41,330 nucleotides of DNA from Bacteroidales bacterium (GTDB lineage Bacteria > Bacteroidota > Bacteroidia > Bacteroidales > F082), in assembly GCA_024709145.1 (NCBI GenBank), contig JANJXG010000086.1, positions 1 through 41,330 on the forward strand, read 5' to 3'. Positions within the stretch are counted from its first letter, which is position 1. Every line of letters starts with the position of its first letter. The notes under the pieces are model-generated. The model saw only the letters and a program-made list of their open reading frames with translations. It had not been told where the DNA came from and made no database searches. This document shows, in pieces, positions 8,445 through 17,800 of the stretch. A program made the translations under genes and the position numbers.

Positions 8445-8915
8445 GAAAAAGATATTAAATGAAGTCAAGATGCTCATGCTGCTTTTGCGTAGCTTCTAGG
8501 CAAAAAATTTAAAAGATTTATTTTATAATTAATTGTATATGAATTATTTATATATAAGTGATGACATTCTAGCCAGATTTTAATTCGGATTTATGATTAA
8601 GTCCTTTTTTTGACTCTTATCCCCTGCTTGATTCCATCGCGAATGAGTCCGACAAGAAACAGAACAATAGGTTCATTGCAAGTTTACTCATTTGACAAAA
8701 AAAGAAAAAAATTTCCCTGATGTTTTTAATATGTTTCTAATTTAGCCCCGAAATAAAAATTTCTTTTTTTAAAACAATAAATATTTGATATTGCATAGAG
8801 AATTCGGAAATACAGGATCAATTCCAGCAAAGAGAAGCGTTGGGGTTTCTGACGAACTGCAGGTTGTTTTTTTGGAAACTGATGTAAAGACCCACGTCAA
8901 TGATTCAGGTAAAAC
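8445..8915. other. 471-nt AT-rich intergenic region
   Basis: No recognised gene or RNA. The part 8500-8560 is almost pure A/T. A weak hairpin GAAAT/ATTTC followed by seven T lies at 8750-8770 and could end transcription on the plus strand. The last third (from about 8773) is an open frame without ATG that overlaps the channel start; see the separate entry. No tRNA fold was recognised. Confidence 0.5.
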
Positions 8916-8928
8916 ATGTTTCTTATGA
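8785..8928 (+). other. Doubtful small ORF with TTG start, ATGA overlap with channel gene
   Basis: The frame is open from 8773 to a TGA at 8926-8928, with only TTG as possible start (8785 or 8791), giving 45-47 residues of mixed, non-repetitive composition (contains REFGNTGSIPAKR and ETDVKTHVNDSGK). Its stop overlaps the second ATG of the channel gene (8925) as ATGA, an arrangement typical of coupled genes. No family recognised. It may be a remnant or chance. Confidence 0.2.
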
Positions 8929-9605
8929 AAACGTTTAGCTTCGGACTACTTCTCAAACGATTCAGAATGAATCGATTTCAGGTTCTGCTGCCGATCACTT
9001 TAATGGTAGTTATTGTTCCGGCATTTTTGCCAAACGGGCTTTTTTCGCAATTATTTTTCTTTTCTTTACTCAGTGCTTTGTTTATCCAAAGCATGCTCGC
9101 TGTGACCGAATTACATTCAAAAAAAATAATCAGAAGGTATTTGACCGTGTTTTTTATGATTGTAATTATCTGGCTTGAGCCACAGGGACAAAAGATACTT
9201 ACCTACAATGTTTTACGCCTGACTGCTTTAATTGGTTTTTTTGGGTTTATTATCTACTCTTTGGCAAAATACCTTCGGAAAGCGAAAGTTATCAATACTG
9301 ATCTAATCTTTATCACCATTAATATTTATTTGTTAATGGGCATTCTTTTTGGAAACCTTGCAATGCTCATCGACTTATTACTTCCCGGAGCCTACCGGTT
9401 TCCGGTATACATGGAACCAATTTCCTTCAGTGATTTCCTTTATTTCAGCTTCATCACCATGTCGACAGTAGGCTATGGTGATGTTCTGCCTGTGCTCAGT
9501 CAATCTCAGGCAATATCTTATATTACCGCGCTTGCCGGTCAGTTGTACATTGCGATTGTTATGGCAATTATCGTAGGGAAATTTTTGGTACACAACAACG
9601 AATAA
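8916..9605 (+). CDS. Six-helix potassium channel (Ion_trans_2-type)
   Basis: A 229-residue integral membrane protein with about six hydrophobic helices (around 22-38, 43-62, 74-87, 100-119, 128-155 and 195-222) and a re-entrant pore loop carrying the potassium selectivity filter TVGYGD at 184-189, between helices 5 and 6. No long charged S4 voltage sensor is apparent, and no cytoplasmic RCK/TrkA domain follows, so gating is unclear. It should pass K+ across the inner membrane. Start: ATG at 8916, or ATG at 8925 three codons later; both are plausible. A small outer-membrane barrel gene follows after 21 nt, likely in the same transcript. Confidence 0.88.
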   Translation: MFLMKTFSFGLLLKRFRMNRFQVLLPITLMVVIVPAFLPNGLFSQLFFFSLLSALFIQSMLAVTELHSKKIIRRYLTVFFMIVIIWLEPQGQKILTYNVLRLTALIGFFGFIIYSLAKYLRKAKVINTDLIFITINIYLLMGILFGNLAMLIDLLLPGAYRFPVYMEPISFSDFLYFSFITMSTVGYGDVLPVLSQSQAISYITALAGQLYIAIVMAIIVGKFLVHNNE

Positions 9606-9626
9606 ACCTTTAATACTTCTTTAACA

Positions 9627-10238
9627 ATGAAAAAAATCCTATTCTTTATCAGCATGTTATTACTCCTGAATGTGAATTCATTTAGTCAGGGTCTCAGCAT
9701 TTTTGTTCATAGCGGCTACACATTCGGCGACCGTTTTCCCGTTTACGGTGGTACCGGAAAAATTTATGACGGCCACACCTATGGTGGAGCAATTAATTAT
9801 GAAATTTCTGATTTCTACGCCATTGAAATTGCCTACAGCCGGCAGGACAGTCGAGTAACGGCAGTTTCTTCCTCATTGTTACTGGCCATTGATGAGCCTT
9901 TGTCGTCGAACTACATTCTGGGTGGTGTCAATAGGCAACTCAAAGTTTCTAAAGAAGCAACACTTTATGGCGGAATGAAACTGGGTGCTGTTATTTACTC
10001 AACGAGCGGCAGCAGATTCGATGCTGTGACCCGCTTTGCCGTTGGCCTGAACGCCGGCGCAAAATATATGTTTGCCGAAAAAATAGGCCTTCGCATTCAG
10101 GCCAATCTCAATTCACCGGTTACCGACATCGGAAGCAGTTTATGGTGGAGTCCGGGTAGCGGCGTGAATGTTGGTGTATCAAGCTACACCCCGATTCTCC
10201 AGTTTGGATTTACAGGTGGTTTGGTCTTTCAGCTATAG
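9627..10238 (+). CDS. Small outer-membrane beta-barrel protein
   Basis: A 203-residue protein with a signal peptide (1-20, ending SFSQ). The mature part is made of short alternating amphipathic strands rich in Gly, Tyr and Ser, and ends in a strand with hydrophobic/aromatic alternation (LVFQL), as expected for an eight-stranded OMP (OmpW/OmpX-like, beta-barrel OMP superfamily). It probably sits in the outer membrane. It follows the potassium channel by 21 nt and is closed by a strong terminator, so the two form a short operon; whether they act together is not shown by the sequence. Precise family not recognised. Confidence 0.7.
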   Translation: MKKILFFISMLLLLNVNSFSQGLSIFVHSGYTFGDRFPVYGGTGKIYDGHTYGGAINYEISDFYAIEIAYSRQDSRVTAVSSSLLLAIDEPLSSNYILGGVNRQLKVSKEATLYGGMKLGAVIYSTSGSRFDAVTRFAVGLNAGAKYMFAEKIGLRIQANLNSPVTDIGSSLWWSPGSGVNVGVSSYTPILQFGFTGGLVFQL

Positions 10239-10272
10239 AATAACTTCTTTTTTTCAAAGATTTATTCTGAGA

Positions 10273-10309
10273 AAAAAAGACCTCAGCAATTCAATGTTGA
10301 GGTCTTTTT
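10273..10309. terminator. Bidirectional intrinsic terminator
   Basis: Stem AAAAAGACCTCA/TGAGGTCTTTTT with about 12 nt between the arms, located between the converging barrel and CopD-like genes. Confidence 0.85.
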
Positions 10310-10346
10310 CGTTTTTACTAGGTAAAGCTAATTGAGGAATAATGAA

Positions 10347-10841
10347 TTACAAATAGTTCATCAAAGCTGAAAGCAAAACAATGATAATTCCCATCAAAAA
10401 TGAAACTGCAGCCAATTTCTTTTGAAAAATCCTCAATTTTCCAACCTCATCCATTTTGCCGGCTTGTGCCAGACGGGCAAGCTTTGGTGTCAGTATTTCA
10501 AAGGAATAAAGAGCCAGAAAAGCCAGAACGGCCACAAAAACATGCTTGATGAAGCCTGCTATTTGCCATGAGTTTTCAAAACTGATGATCCAAACATAGT
10601 TTTCATTGGCAATTTTCATGGGAATGCCAGTGATAAAAAGTACGGCAAGTGACACGTAAACCACCACCCGTACACGACGCATCAGCACACTCATAAATTT
10701 AGCGGCAGTTACAGGTTCAAGTGTTTTTGAAACCGTTGGCAGGACAACCAGAAAATTAAAAACCATGCCACCAATCCAGGCGATGGTAGCCATCAGGTGA
10801 AGAAAATCAAGTGAAGTCTGCAGAATTGGATTGTGAATCAT
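10347..10841 (-). CDS. CopD-like four-helix membrane protein
   Basis: A 164-residue protein with four membrane helices (about 9-34, 56-76, 93-113 and 142-162). The first helix carries FLHLMATIAWIGGMVF, the pattern of CopD-domain proteins (copper resistance D family), whose helix-1 His is conserved and may contribute to metal or heme binding. Full-length CopD is larger; this is the compact single-domain form common in environmental bacteria, whose role is not established. It lies 45 nt after the EamA transporter gene on the same strand, so the two may be co-transcribed. Copper handling is a family-based guess. Confidence 0.7.
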   Translation of the reverse strand: MIHNPILQTSLDFLHLMATIAWIGGMVFNFLVVLPTVSKTLEPVTAAKFMSVLMRRVRVVVYVSLAVLFITGIPMKIANENYVWIISFENSWQIAGFIKHVFVAVLAFLALYSFEILTPKLARLAQAGKMDEVGKLRIFQKKLAAVSFLMGIIIVLLSALMNYL

Positions 10842-10886
10842 AATATAATATTTAATTTGTTAAATAATTGAATATCAAATATTTGA

Positions 10887-11783
10887 TTAAACAAAAAACA
10901 TCACTACCCCCGAAAAACTCAAAGCAGCCCCTATATAATCAAGTTTCGTTACTTTTTGTTTAAATAGAATGGCTGCCGGAGGAATAATCAGAATCGGTAC
11001 GAGCGCCATGATGGTTGAAGCGATTCCGGTTGAGGTGTGTTGAATGGCTACCAACGAAAATGAAACACCCAGAAAAGGGCCGAAAACTGAACCCAGCGTG
11101 ATTCCTGCAAGCGCAGTTCTGTTTTTCAAGGCTTTGATGATCTGCATCGTTCTGCCAGTGAAAACAATGATGAAAGAAAAACCGATAGCTCCGGCGATAA
11201 TCCGGATTTGTGTGCTGGCAAACGGACTGTAATCTTGCATGCCATATTTACTCAACACCAGACCTCCTGCCTGGCCCAAAACTCCAAAAAATGCATACAA
11301 CAATCCTTTAGCGGGGTATTTGAGTTTTATCCGCTCCCCTGTCTGCTTACTGAAAATGGTGATAAAGATTCCTGTTACCGTTAAGGCCATGCCTAATAGG
11401 TGCTGAACAGTCATCTTTTCCGACAAAACAATCCAACCCAGCAAAGCAGTCACAGGAGGAACAAATGTCATGATTAACATCGCGATGCGGCTACTGATTA
11501 GCTTATAGCTGTGAAAAAGAAAGTAATCGCCAAATACAAATCCAACCAATCCACTGAGCGTTAACCACAACCAGGCATGCATACTGGCATCTGTGGGTAA
11601 GGGTAGTCCGCGTGTGATCCAGGAAAAAACAGAAAGAAAAACCAGTGCAAAAAGTAATCTGGTGATGTTAACTGCCAAAGAGCCAATGCGTTTGGTCGCC
11701 ACTTCAAATGAAAGTGCCGTAATTGTCCAAAAAAACGCAACCAAAACAGCTGCTATTTCACCTTGATAACTTGAATTCTCCAT
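10887..11783 (-). CDS. EamA/DMT-superfamily transporter
   Basis: A 298-residue membrane protein with ten predicted helices arranged as two EamA repeats (about 8-139 and 154-298), each beginning with a helix containing small residues and ending with an LLGxAL/YIGAAL-type segment. These drug/metabolite transporters move small metabolites, often amino acids or nucleosides, across the inner membrane; the substrate cannot be inferred. The start is the ATG at 11783; the in-frame TTG two codons earlier is less likely. A TACCTTTG -7-like element lies 17 nt upstream. First gene of a probable two-gene unit with the CopD-like gene. Confidence 0.88.
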   Translation of the reverse strand: MENSSYQGEIAAVLVAFFWTITALSFEVATKRIGSLAVNITRLLFALVFLSVFSWITRGLPLPTDASMHAWLWLTLSGLVGFVFGDYFLFHSYKLISSRIAMLIMTFVPPVTALLGWIVLSEKMTVQHLLGMALTVTGIFITIFSKQTGERIKLKYPAKGLLYAFFGVLGQAGGLVLSKYGMQDYSPFASTQIRIIAGAIGFSFIIVFTGRTMQIIKALKNRTALAGITLGSVFGPFLGVSFSLVAIQHTSTGIASTIMALVPILIIPPAAILFKQKVTKLDYIGAALSFSGVVMFFV

Positions 11784-11800
11784 ATGCAAATTTAAGGTGG

Positions 11801-11808
11801 CAAAGGTA
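11801..11808 (-). promoter_or_regulatory. Putative -7 element TACCTTTG for the EamA gene
   Basis: Exact TAnnTTTG match on the minus strand, 17 nt before the ATG at 11783. Confidence 0.4.
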
Positions 11809-12005
11809 GCCCGATTTGCAGCTAAAATTCAAGACTGCTCCTGTTTAAGGTAGTTTTCACAAGAATTGGGAAAAATCACCTCATCAAGATATGCTTGTGA
11901 ACGCTTTACGGATAATAAAATCATCACTTGGCATCAAAAGAAAAAGTCTATTTTTACAATCCGATCACTGAGTTAAGGATTTCTGGTAGCAAAGACAATA
12001 AATTC

Positions 12006-14873
12006 ATGTTGATAAAGCCATTGAATAAAAGCGCACTTATACTTGTATTTAGCATTATTCTGGGTTTGAATCCCAAATTTGCTGGCGGAAAAGACGGCCA
12101 GCAATTCACTGTTTTTCATTACAACAGCACAGCATTCAAAGGTGGAAGTCAACATTGGGAAATCAGCAAAGATGCTTCAGAAAGGGTGTTCGTTGCCACC
12201 AACAATGGCATCTTAATGATGGATGGCACTATCCCTCGTATGCTGACAATGCCTGATAAAACGATTGTAAGATCGGTTCAATGCCTCGACAACAAAGTAT
12301 ATGTGGGTGCTTATCAGGAGTTTGGATTTTGGCAAGAAAACGAAATAGGCCAATGGAATTACTTATCCCTAACCGAAACCGTCGATAAGTCATTGTTTCA
12401 GCACGATGAATTCTGGAAAATCGTTCATCATGAAAACAAAATCTATTTTCAAAGCTTCGGTAATATTTTTTGTTATGATGGTCAAACAGTGAGTCGGATT
12501 GATTTACCCGGCCCGATCCTTTTCCTATTGAAAAGTGGAGAAAAAGTTTTCACTCAGGCTATCAACGGGCCGCTGTATGAATTAAAAAATGACAAACTTC
12601 ATCGCCTTGCAGGAAGCGAAATTTTCAGTACAACAGAAGTAAAAGCAGTGTTGAGCCCGTCAAAAAATAAATTTGTTATTGGGACTTCATCCCTTGGTTT
12701 GTACAAATATGATGGAAAAAGTTTTGTTCCCTGGGAGGTTGAAGCCAATAGTCAGTTGCGGGAATACAAAATCAATGCAGGTGTATTGCTTAACGATGCC
12801 CTGGTTTTTGGAACCATCTTAAAAGGTATATTTATTCTCGATAGTGAGGGCAAAATCATTCATCAAATTAATAGCCTTCACGGCCTTCAAAACAATACAG
12901 TGTTGTCGATGGTCCCTGACGAAAATAACAATCTTTGGCTGGGTCTCGACAAAGGTTTTGATTTCATTTGGTTTCATTCCCCGGTGAGTCTATACACAGG
13001 CGACGAAACAGGCACAACCTACACTTCAGCTTTGTATCAGAATAAACTTTATGTGGGCACAAATCAGGGTATTTTTTATTACAAACAACTAGACCAAAAA
13101 GGCTTCGCTGAACCAAAGTTTATACAGGGCTCGCAAGGTCAGGTCTGGTTCTTAAAGGTGCTGAATGGCAGGCTGTATTGCGGTTTAAATAATGGTACAT
13201 ATCTTGTTGACGACGATCAACTCATAAGGGTAAGCTCTATTAATGGGGGCTATAACCTGAAACCTTTTCGGCTGGGAGATGAAGAAATTCTGCTTCAAAG
13301 CACTTATAATGAAATTGTAGTATTTAAAAACGATGATGGAAAATGGCGTTTTCATCACGGATTAAAAGGTTTTAGTGCGCCGGCCAGGTTTTTGGAAATC
13401 GACCATCTGGGTAACATGATTCTAGGTCACAGCATCACAGGCCTTTACCTTCTAAAGGCCAACCCTTCTTTTGATTCTGTTTCAGCAATTCACCTGCTCG
13501 GTGAAAAAGAAGGACTTCCGGTTAAAAGCAACAGGGTTTTCAAAGTTGACAACCGTATTGTTGTTCCTACCGGTCAAAAACTCTATCAATGGAATGCTAT
13601 TGCCGAACGATTTGAAGCATGGGATGCCCTCAATAGCCAGTTAGGTACATTTATGACAGCGGAAACAATCATCTCAACCGGCCTGAATCAGTACTGGTTT
13701 ATCAAAAATGATGAAATTGGCCTCTTTGAAATCAGGCATGAAACAGCAAAAATACTTCACCGCATCATTCCCGAAATGTATGATTTGCAGATTGTCAACA
13801 GGAATGAAAGTATTGTTAACATACAAAATGAACAATTTATCATCGGACTCGAAGAAGGCTTTGCCGTACTTGACCTAAATGAGCTTCGGGATTTGCAAAA
13901 CAATGATTCCCCTCCGCTTATACGGGTGACCGAACACAGCAGCACACCCGGATCTGATTCTAAAGAGTTAAAGATCAAAGAAATGGACAATACTCGACTA
14001 TCCGCACAGTCTAACAATTTGTCCTTTTCTTTTGCTTTACCCGAAATGGCCGGCCTGCCTTGCTATTACCAGTATTATCTGGAAGGGATCGACCCTGATT
14101 GGTCGGGATGGCAAACTGGCAATCTGGTGAGCTATTCAAGGTTACCTCATGGCAATTATACCTTCCATGTAAGAGGACTTAACGCCAGAGGAATGCCAAC
14201 CGAAACCGCAAGTTTCGGTTTCAACATTCGTCCTCCGTGGTATTTAACGAGTTATGCCTATGCACTTTACTTGCTTATGGCAACAACCTTTGTTTATTTA
14301 CTTTGGCATTCCTACAGGCGAAGACAGTGGGTAAGGCAAGAAAAAGCGCTCAAGCAGGAAAATGAAAGGATGAAGGTTAAAAACAGTCAGGCAGAAGCTG
14401 AACTGATTAAACTTTCCAATGAAAAACTTCATTCTGAAATTACCATGAAGAACATGGAGCTGGCTAAAAACACTATGGCCATGATTAAGAAAAATGAATT
14501 ACTCATTGAAATCAGGCATGAGTTGAACCGCCAGAAAGAAGAGCTCGGCGGCCGGTTGCCGGTTAAGTACTACACCAAAATCAGTAAACTGATCGAAAGC
14601 TCCATCAACAGTGAACATGATTGGGAAATGTTTGAATATCTGTTTGATCAGGCCCATGAAAACTTCTTTAAGCGGTTGAAACAAAACTATCCTGAGCTTA
14701 CGCCCAGTGATTTCAGGCTTTGTGCCTATCTCAGAATGAACCTGACGTCCAAAGAGATAGCGCCTTTGCTCAACATTACAATTCGTGGTATCGAGGAAAA
14801 GCGCTATCGACTTAGAAAAAAACTTAACCTTCAAACGGATCAGAATCTCACAGAGTTCATCATCAATTTCTGA
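12006..14873 (+). CDS. Membrane-tethered propeller/Y_Y_Y sensor with LuxR-like HTH
   Basis: A 955-residue one-component regulator. N-terminal signal/anchor (about 1-28), a long beta-propeller region with repeated SxxGLYxYDG and NNxLWLGLDKGxD-like blades (about 35-660), a Y_Y_Y domain (about 670-738, with YYQYYLEGIDPDWSGW), one membrane helix (about 746-768), a charged coiled coil (775-850), and a C-terminal helix-turn-helix (about 898-942: LTPSDFRLCAYL, SKEIAPLLNI, RYRLRKKL). There is no histidine-kinase or receiver domain, unlike hybrid two-component systems with the same sensor. Propeller and Y_Y_Y should face the periplasm and the HTH the cytoplasm. The start is the ATG at 12006; the frame is open to a TTG at 11928. 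Ligand and target genes unknown. Confidence 0.88.
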   Translation: MLIKPLNKSALILVFSIILGLNPKFAGGKDGQQFTVFHYNSTAFKGGSQHWEISKDASERVFVATNNGILMMDGTIPRMLTMPDKTIVRSVQCLDNKVYVGAYQEFGFWQENEIGQWNYLSLTETVDKSLFQHDEFWKIVHHENKIYFQSFGNIFCYDGQTVSRIDLPGPILFLLKSGEKVFTQAINGPLYELKNDKLHRLAGSEIFSTTEVKAVLSPSKNKFVIGTSSLGLYKYDGKSFVPWEVEANSQLREYKINAGVLLNDALVFGTILKGIFILDSEGKIIHQINSLHGLQNNTVLSMVPDENNNLWLGLDKGFDFIWFHSPVSLYTGDETGTTYTSALYQNKLYVGTNQGIFYYKQLDQKGFAEPKFIQGSQGQVWFLKVLNGRLYCGLNNGTYLVDDDQLIRVSSINGGYNLKPFRLGDEEILLQSTYNEIVVFKNDDGKWRFHHGLKGFSAPARFLEIDHLGNMILGHSITGLYLLKANPSFDSVSAIHLLGEKEGLPVKSNRVFKVDNRIVVPTGQKLYQWNAIAERFEAWDALNSQLGTFMTAETIISTGLNQYWFIKNDEIGLFEIRHETAKILHRIIPEMYDLQIVNRNESIVNIQNEQFIIGLEEGFAVLDLNELRDLQNNDSPPLIRVTEHSSTPGSDSKELKIKEMDNTRLSAQSNNLSFSFALPEMAGLPCYYQYYLEGIDPDWSGWQTGNLVSYSRLPHGNYTFHVRGLNARGMPTETASFGFNIRPPWYLTSYAYALYLLMATTFVYLLWHSYRRRQWVRQEKALKQENERMKVKNSQAEAELIKLSNEKLHSEITMKNMELAKNTMAMIKKNELLIEIRHELNRQKEELGGRLPVKYYTKISKLIESSINSEHDWEMFEYLFDQAHENFFKRLKQNYPELTPSDFRLCAYLRMNLTSKEIAPLLNITIRGIEEKRYRLRKKLNLQTDQNLTEFIINF

Positions 14874-14876
14874 AAA

Positions 14877-17800
14877 CTATTTTTTAATCAATCTGCCGTT
14901 TATAACATCTCCCGAACGGATAAGTCTCAGCACATACACACCTGATTCAAGTTGCCTGATATCAAGTGCTGATTTCTCCAGTCTTTGTTTTATAACAACT
15001 TTACCTGTTATATCAAGCAGTTCAACTTCACCTTCCCAATTGCTGCCAAGCTGAATGAAATCAGTTGCCGGATTTGGTACAATTTTCAATTCAGGTGTAT
15101 AAAGACCTGACAAGCCTGCAGCATCTCTCACGAGAGAAGGAACCTCTGCCGGTGCAAATGCCCTGTTGTACACCCTCACTTCGTCGATTATTCCATTGTA
15201 AAAAGCATTGTCGCCTGCTACCTTGTAACCGATCGTAAAGGGTTGATCATTGGTAAGAATCGGGCCACTCAACGGAACGGAATTCTTTAAAACGCCGTTG
15301 ATGTATATCCTCTGCTCACTACCGTCAAACACGGCTGTAATGTGAACCCATTGACCTTCAATTGGTTTTACATTGGAGTTAAGGTTATGACTTCCTGTTG
15401 AGGTTGTCAGGTGAAACAAAATTGTTCCACTACCATCGCAGGCAAACTGCAATCCCCAGGCATCATTTCCTTTCATCAGAATGTCTTCAAAGCACGCAGC
15501 ATTGGCATCATGTCGGATCCACGCCGAAACTGTGAGTTGGTTTGTCAGATCAAAATCAACATGATCGGCAGCTTCAACATAATCATTCACGCCATCAAAT
15601 TGCAAAGCTTGTTGCGATGAGCCAAACCTGTCAGTTACAAGCACCGTTTCATGTGCAGTACCATGATGATTGCGGCCGCTGTGATCATCTGCATTGCCTG
15701 CAAATGGGTAATAAGCAATCAGGCCGTCAGCGATGGAAACGGTATTGGTGGCGATGATATAGTCTGTTTTGGTTTCGATATCGGTTGTGATACCATTTCC
15801 AACAGTAAGCGATACTGTATAAACTCCAGGATTTTGATACACTTTCACAGGGTTTTGTTCTGTGCTGCTTGTTCCATCACCAAAACTCCACAGCCAGGAA
15901 ATTACATTTCTCGAAGGTTGGTATTTGAGTGGCATGGTGTCTTTATTGCCATCAGGCGAATCCTGCTGAATGGTGTTCTTGATTGTAATCTGCCCGGTGG
16001 CTCCATCCACATCACATACATACCAATAATACCCTGTTCCTGAAGTTGGTATCTGCAGGGTATGCAATAGTCCGTTCTGGTTGTAAATCTGCACAACAGC
16101 TGCCGATGTCGTGATTTCGGGCGAATTGGAATAGTTGTAGATATAATACTTATAGATACCCGGGTACATCTCATAAATGGTCATGGTTTCTGGTCCGTAG
16201 CTATCTGTGTCGTCGTGGTCGAGTGCTGCGTAAGGTGCCGATGTTATACTTCCCTGATTACTGTAATAAACATGATGTGAATAACCCTCGATTTCTGGGG
16301 TCCGTAGATGTGAATCGAGATCATAGGGCAACTCACCCCAGTTTAGCACAAAGCGCAGATTTCCTTCTGCTAAAGTTTGTGAAAGTGAGATATCAAGCTG
16401 GAGGCTTTGACCCTGTTCAATCACAACATTGCTGTTGGTGTAGGTGATGTAACCTGTCTTGGAGCAGGTAACCCGGTTAGCACCATCTGAAGACTGATCG
16501 AAGAAATTGACTGTCAGCGGTATTGATCCCTGAGTTATACTGGAAGCAAACCCGGCGGTGAGTGCTCCAATCGGGATATTTTCAATGAGGTAATTACCGG
16601 CTGCATTGGTTGCTGCCGACAAACCCGCAATTGACACCAATGCTCCTTCAATCGGTGCACCGGTGGCAGCATCCGTAACCATTCCATTCAACACGGCAGT
16701 ACCACCCCCTGTGACATTAATGTAATTAAGTTTGGTTTCAGTATCTGTGGTGCTTCCGTTTCCAACTGTGAGTGAAACGGAGTAAGCGCCTCCTGCCTGA
16801 TAGATTTTGACAGGATTCTGTTCTGTACTTGTTGTTCCATCCCCAAAACTCCATAACCACGAAGTCACATTCTTGCTTTCATGCTTTTTTGGCGGCATTT
16901 CGTCATGCTTGTTATTTTCCGGGTTACTGCTCTGAATGGTATTCACAATACTAACCTGTCCGTTGTTGCCGTTCACATCGCAAACATACCAATACAAACC
17001 TGTGCCTGTAGTCGGAACCTGGAGTGTGTGCAAAAGTCCGTTTTGATTGTAAATCTGGATAACCGCATTCGATGTGGTGATATCAGGACTGTTCGAATAG
17101 TTGTAGATATAATACTTATAGGTGCCCGGAAACATCTGGTAGATCGTCATTGTTTCAGGCCCATAACCAGTTGTAACATCATGATCAAGTGCAGCAAAGG
17201 GAGCAGTTGTGACGCTACCGGTATTGCTGTAATACACATGATGAATTTGTCCGTCAATTTCGGGTGTAAGCAAATGTGAATCCAGGTCGGAAGGGCTTGC
17301 TCCCCAGTTAATGACAAATCGGAGCGCTCCTTCAGCCAGCGTAGGCGAAAGTGAAATGTTCAATGTTAGTGTTTGATTCTGAGGTACAATAACATTGCCA
17401 TTGCTGTATGTTATGTAACCTGTTTTTGAACAAACCACTGTGTGGGAACCATCCGTCGACTGATCAAAAAACTGTACCTCCAAAGGAGCATCTCCTGTGG
17501 TGACACTGGCATTGAAGGCTGCTGTCAGCAAGCCAGCCGGTATGTTAGTAATAGTATAATTACCTGAAGCATTAGTAGTTGCCGACAATCCGGCAATACT
17601 AACAAGAGCACCTTCGATGGGGTTACCATTCAATGCATCGGTGACAAGACCTGAAAGGGTTCCTGTTCCTGTTGATGCTTCAAGTGTAAAATTACGCGTA
17701 GCAGTCGTGCCACTTACCAGATCAACGAGATGAGATACAGCAAGATATCCGGGTTTGGATGCGGTAACATAAACCAATCCTGCTGGCACTGAATTTAAAG

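Noticed and set aside
8445-8915. tRNA, riboswitch or CRISPR in the longest gene-free stretch
   Set aside because: No cloverleaf, no conserved riboswitch core, no spaced direct repeats; only AT-rich DNA and one weak hairpin.
16881-17279. 132-codon plus-strand frame
   Set aside because: Antisense to the YfaP-like domain of the surface protein; a shadow that recurs in the second module because of the duplication.
15747-17663. Tandem repeats as a possible mobile element or recombination-generated assembly artefact
   Set aside because: The copies are diverged, in frame, and at domain boundaries; no transposase or terminal inverted repeats.
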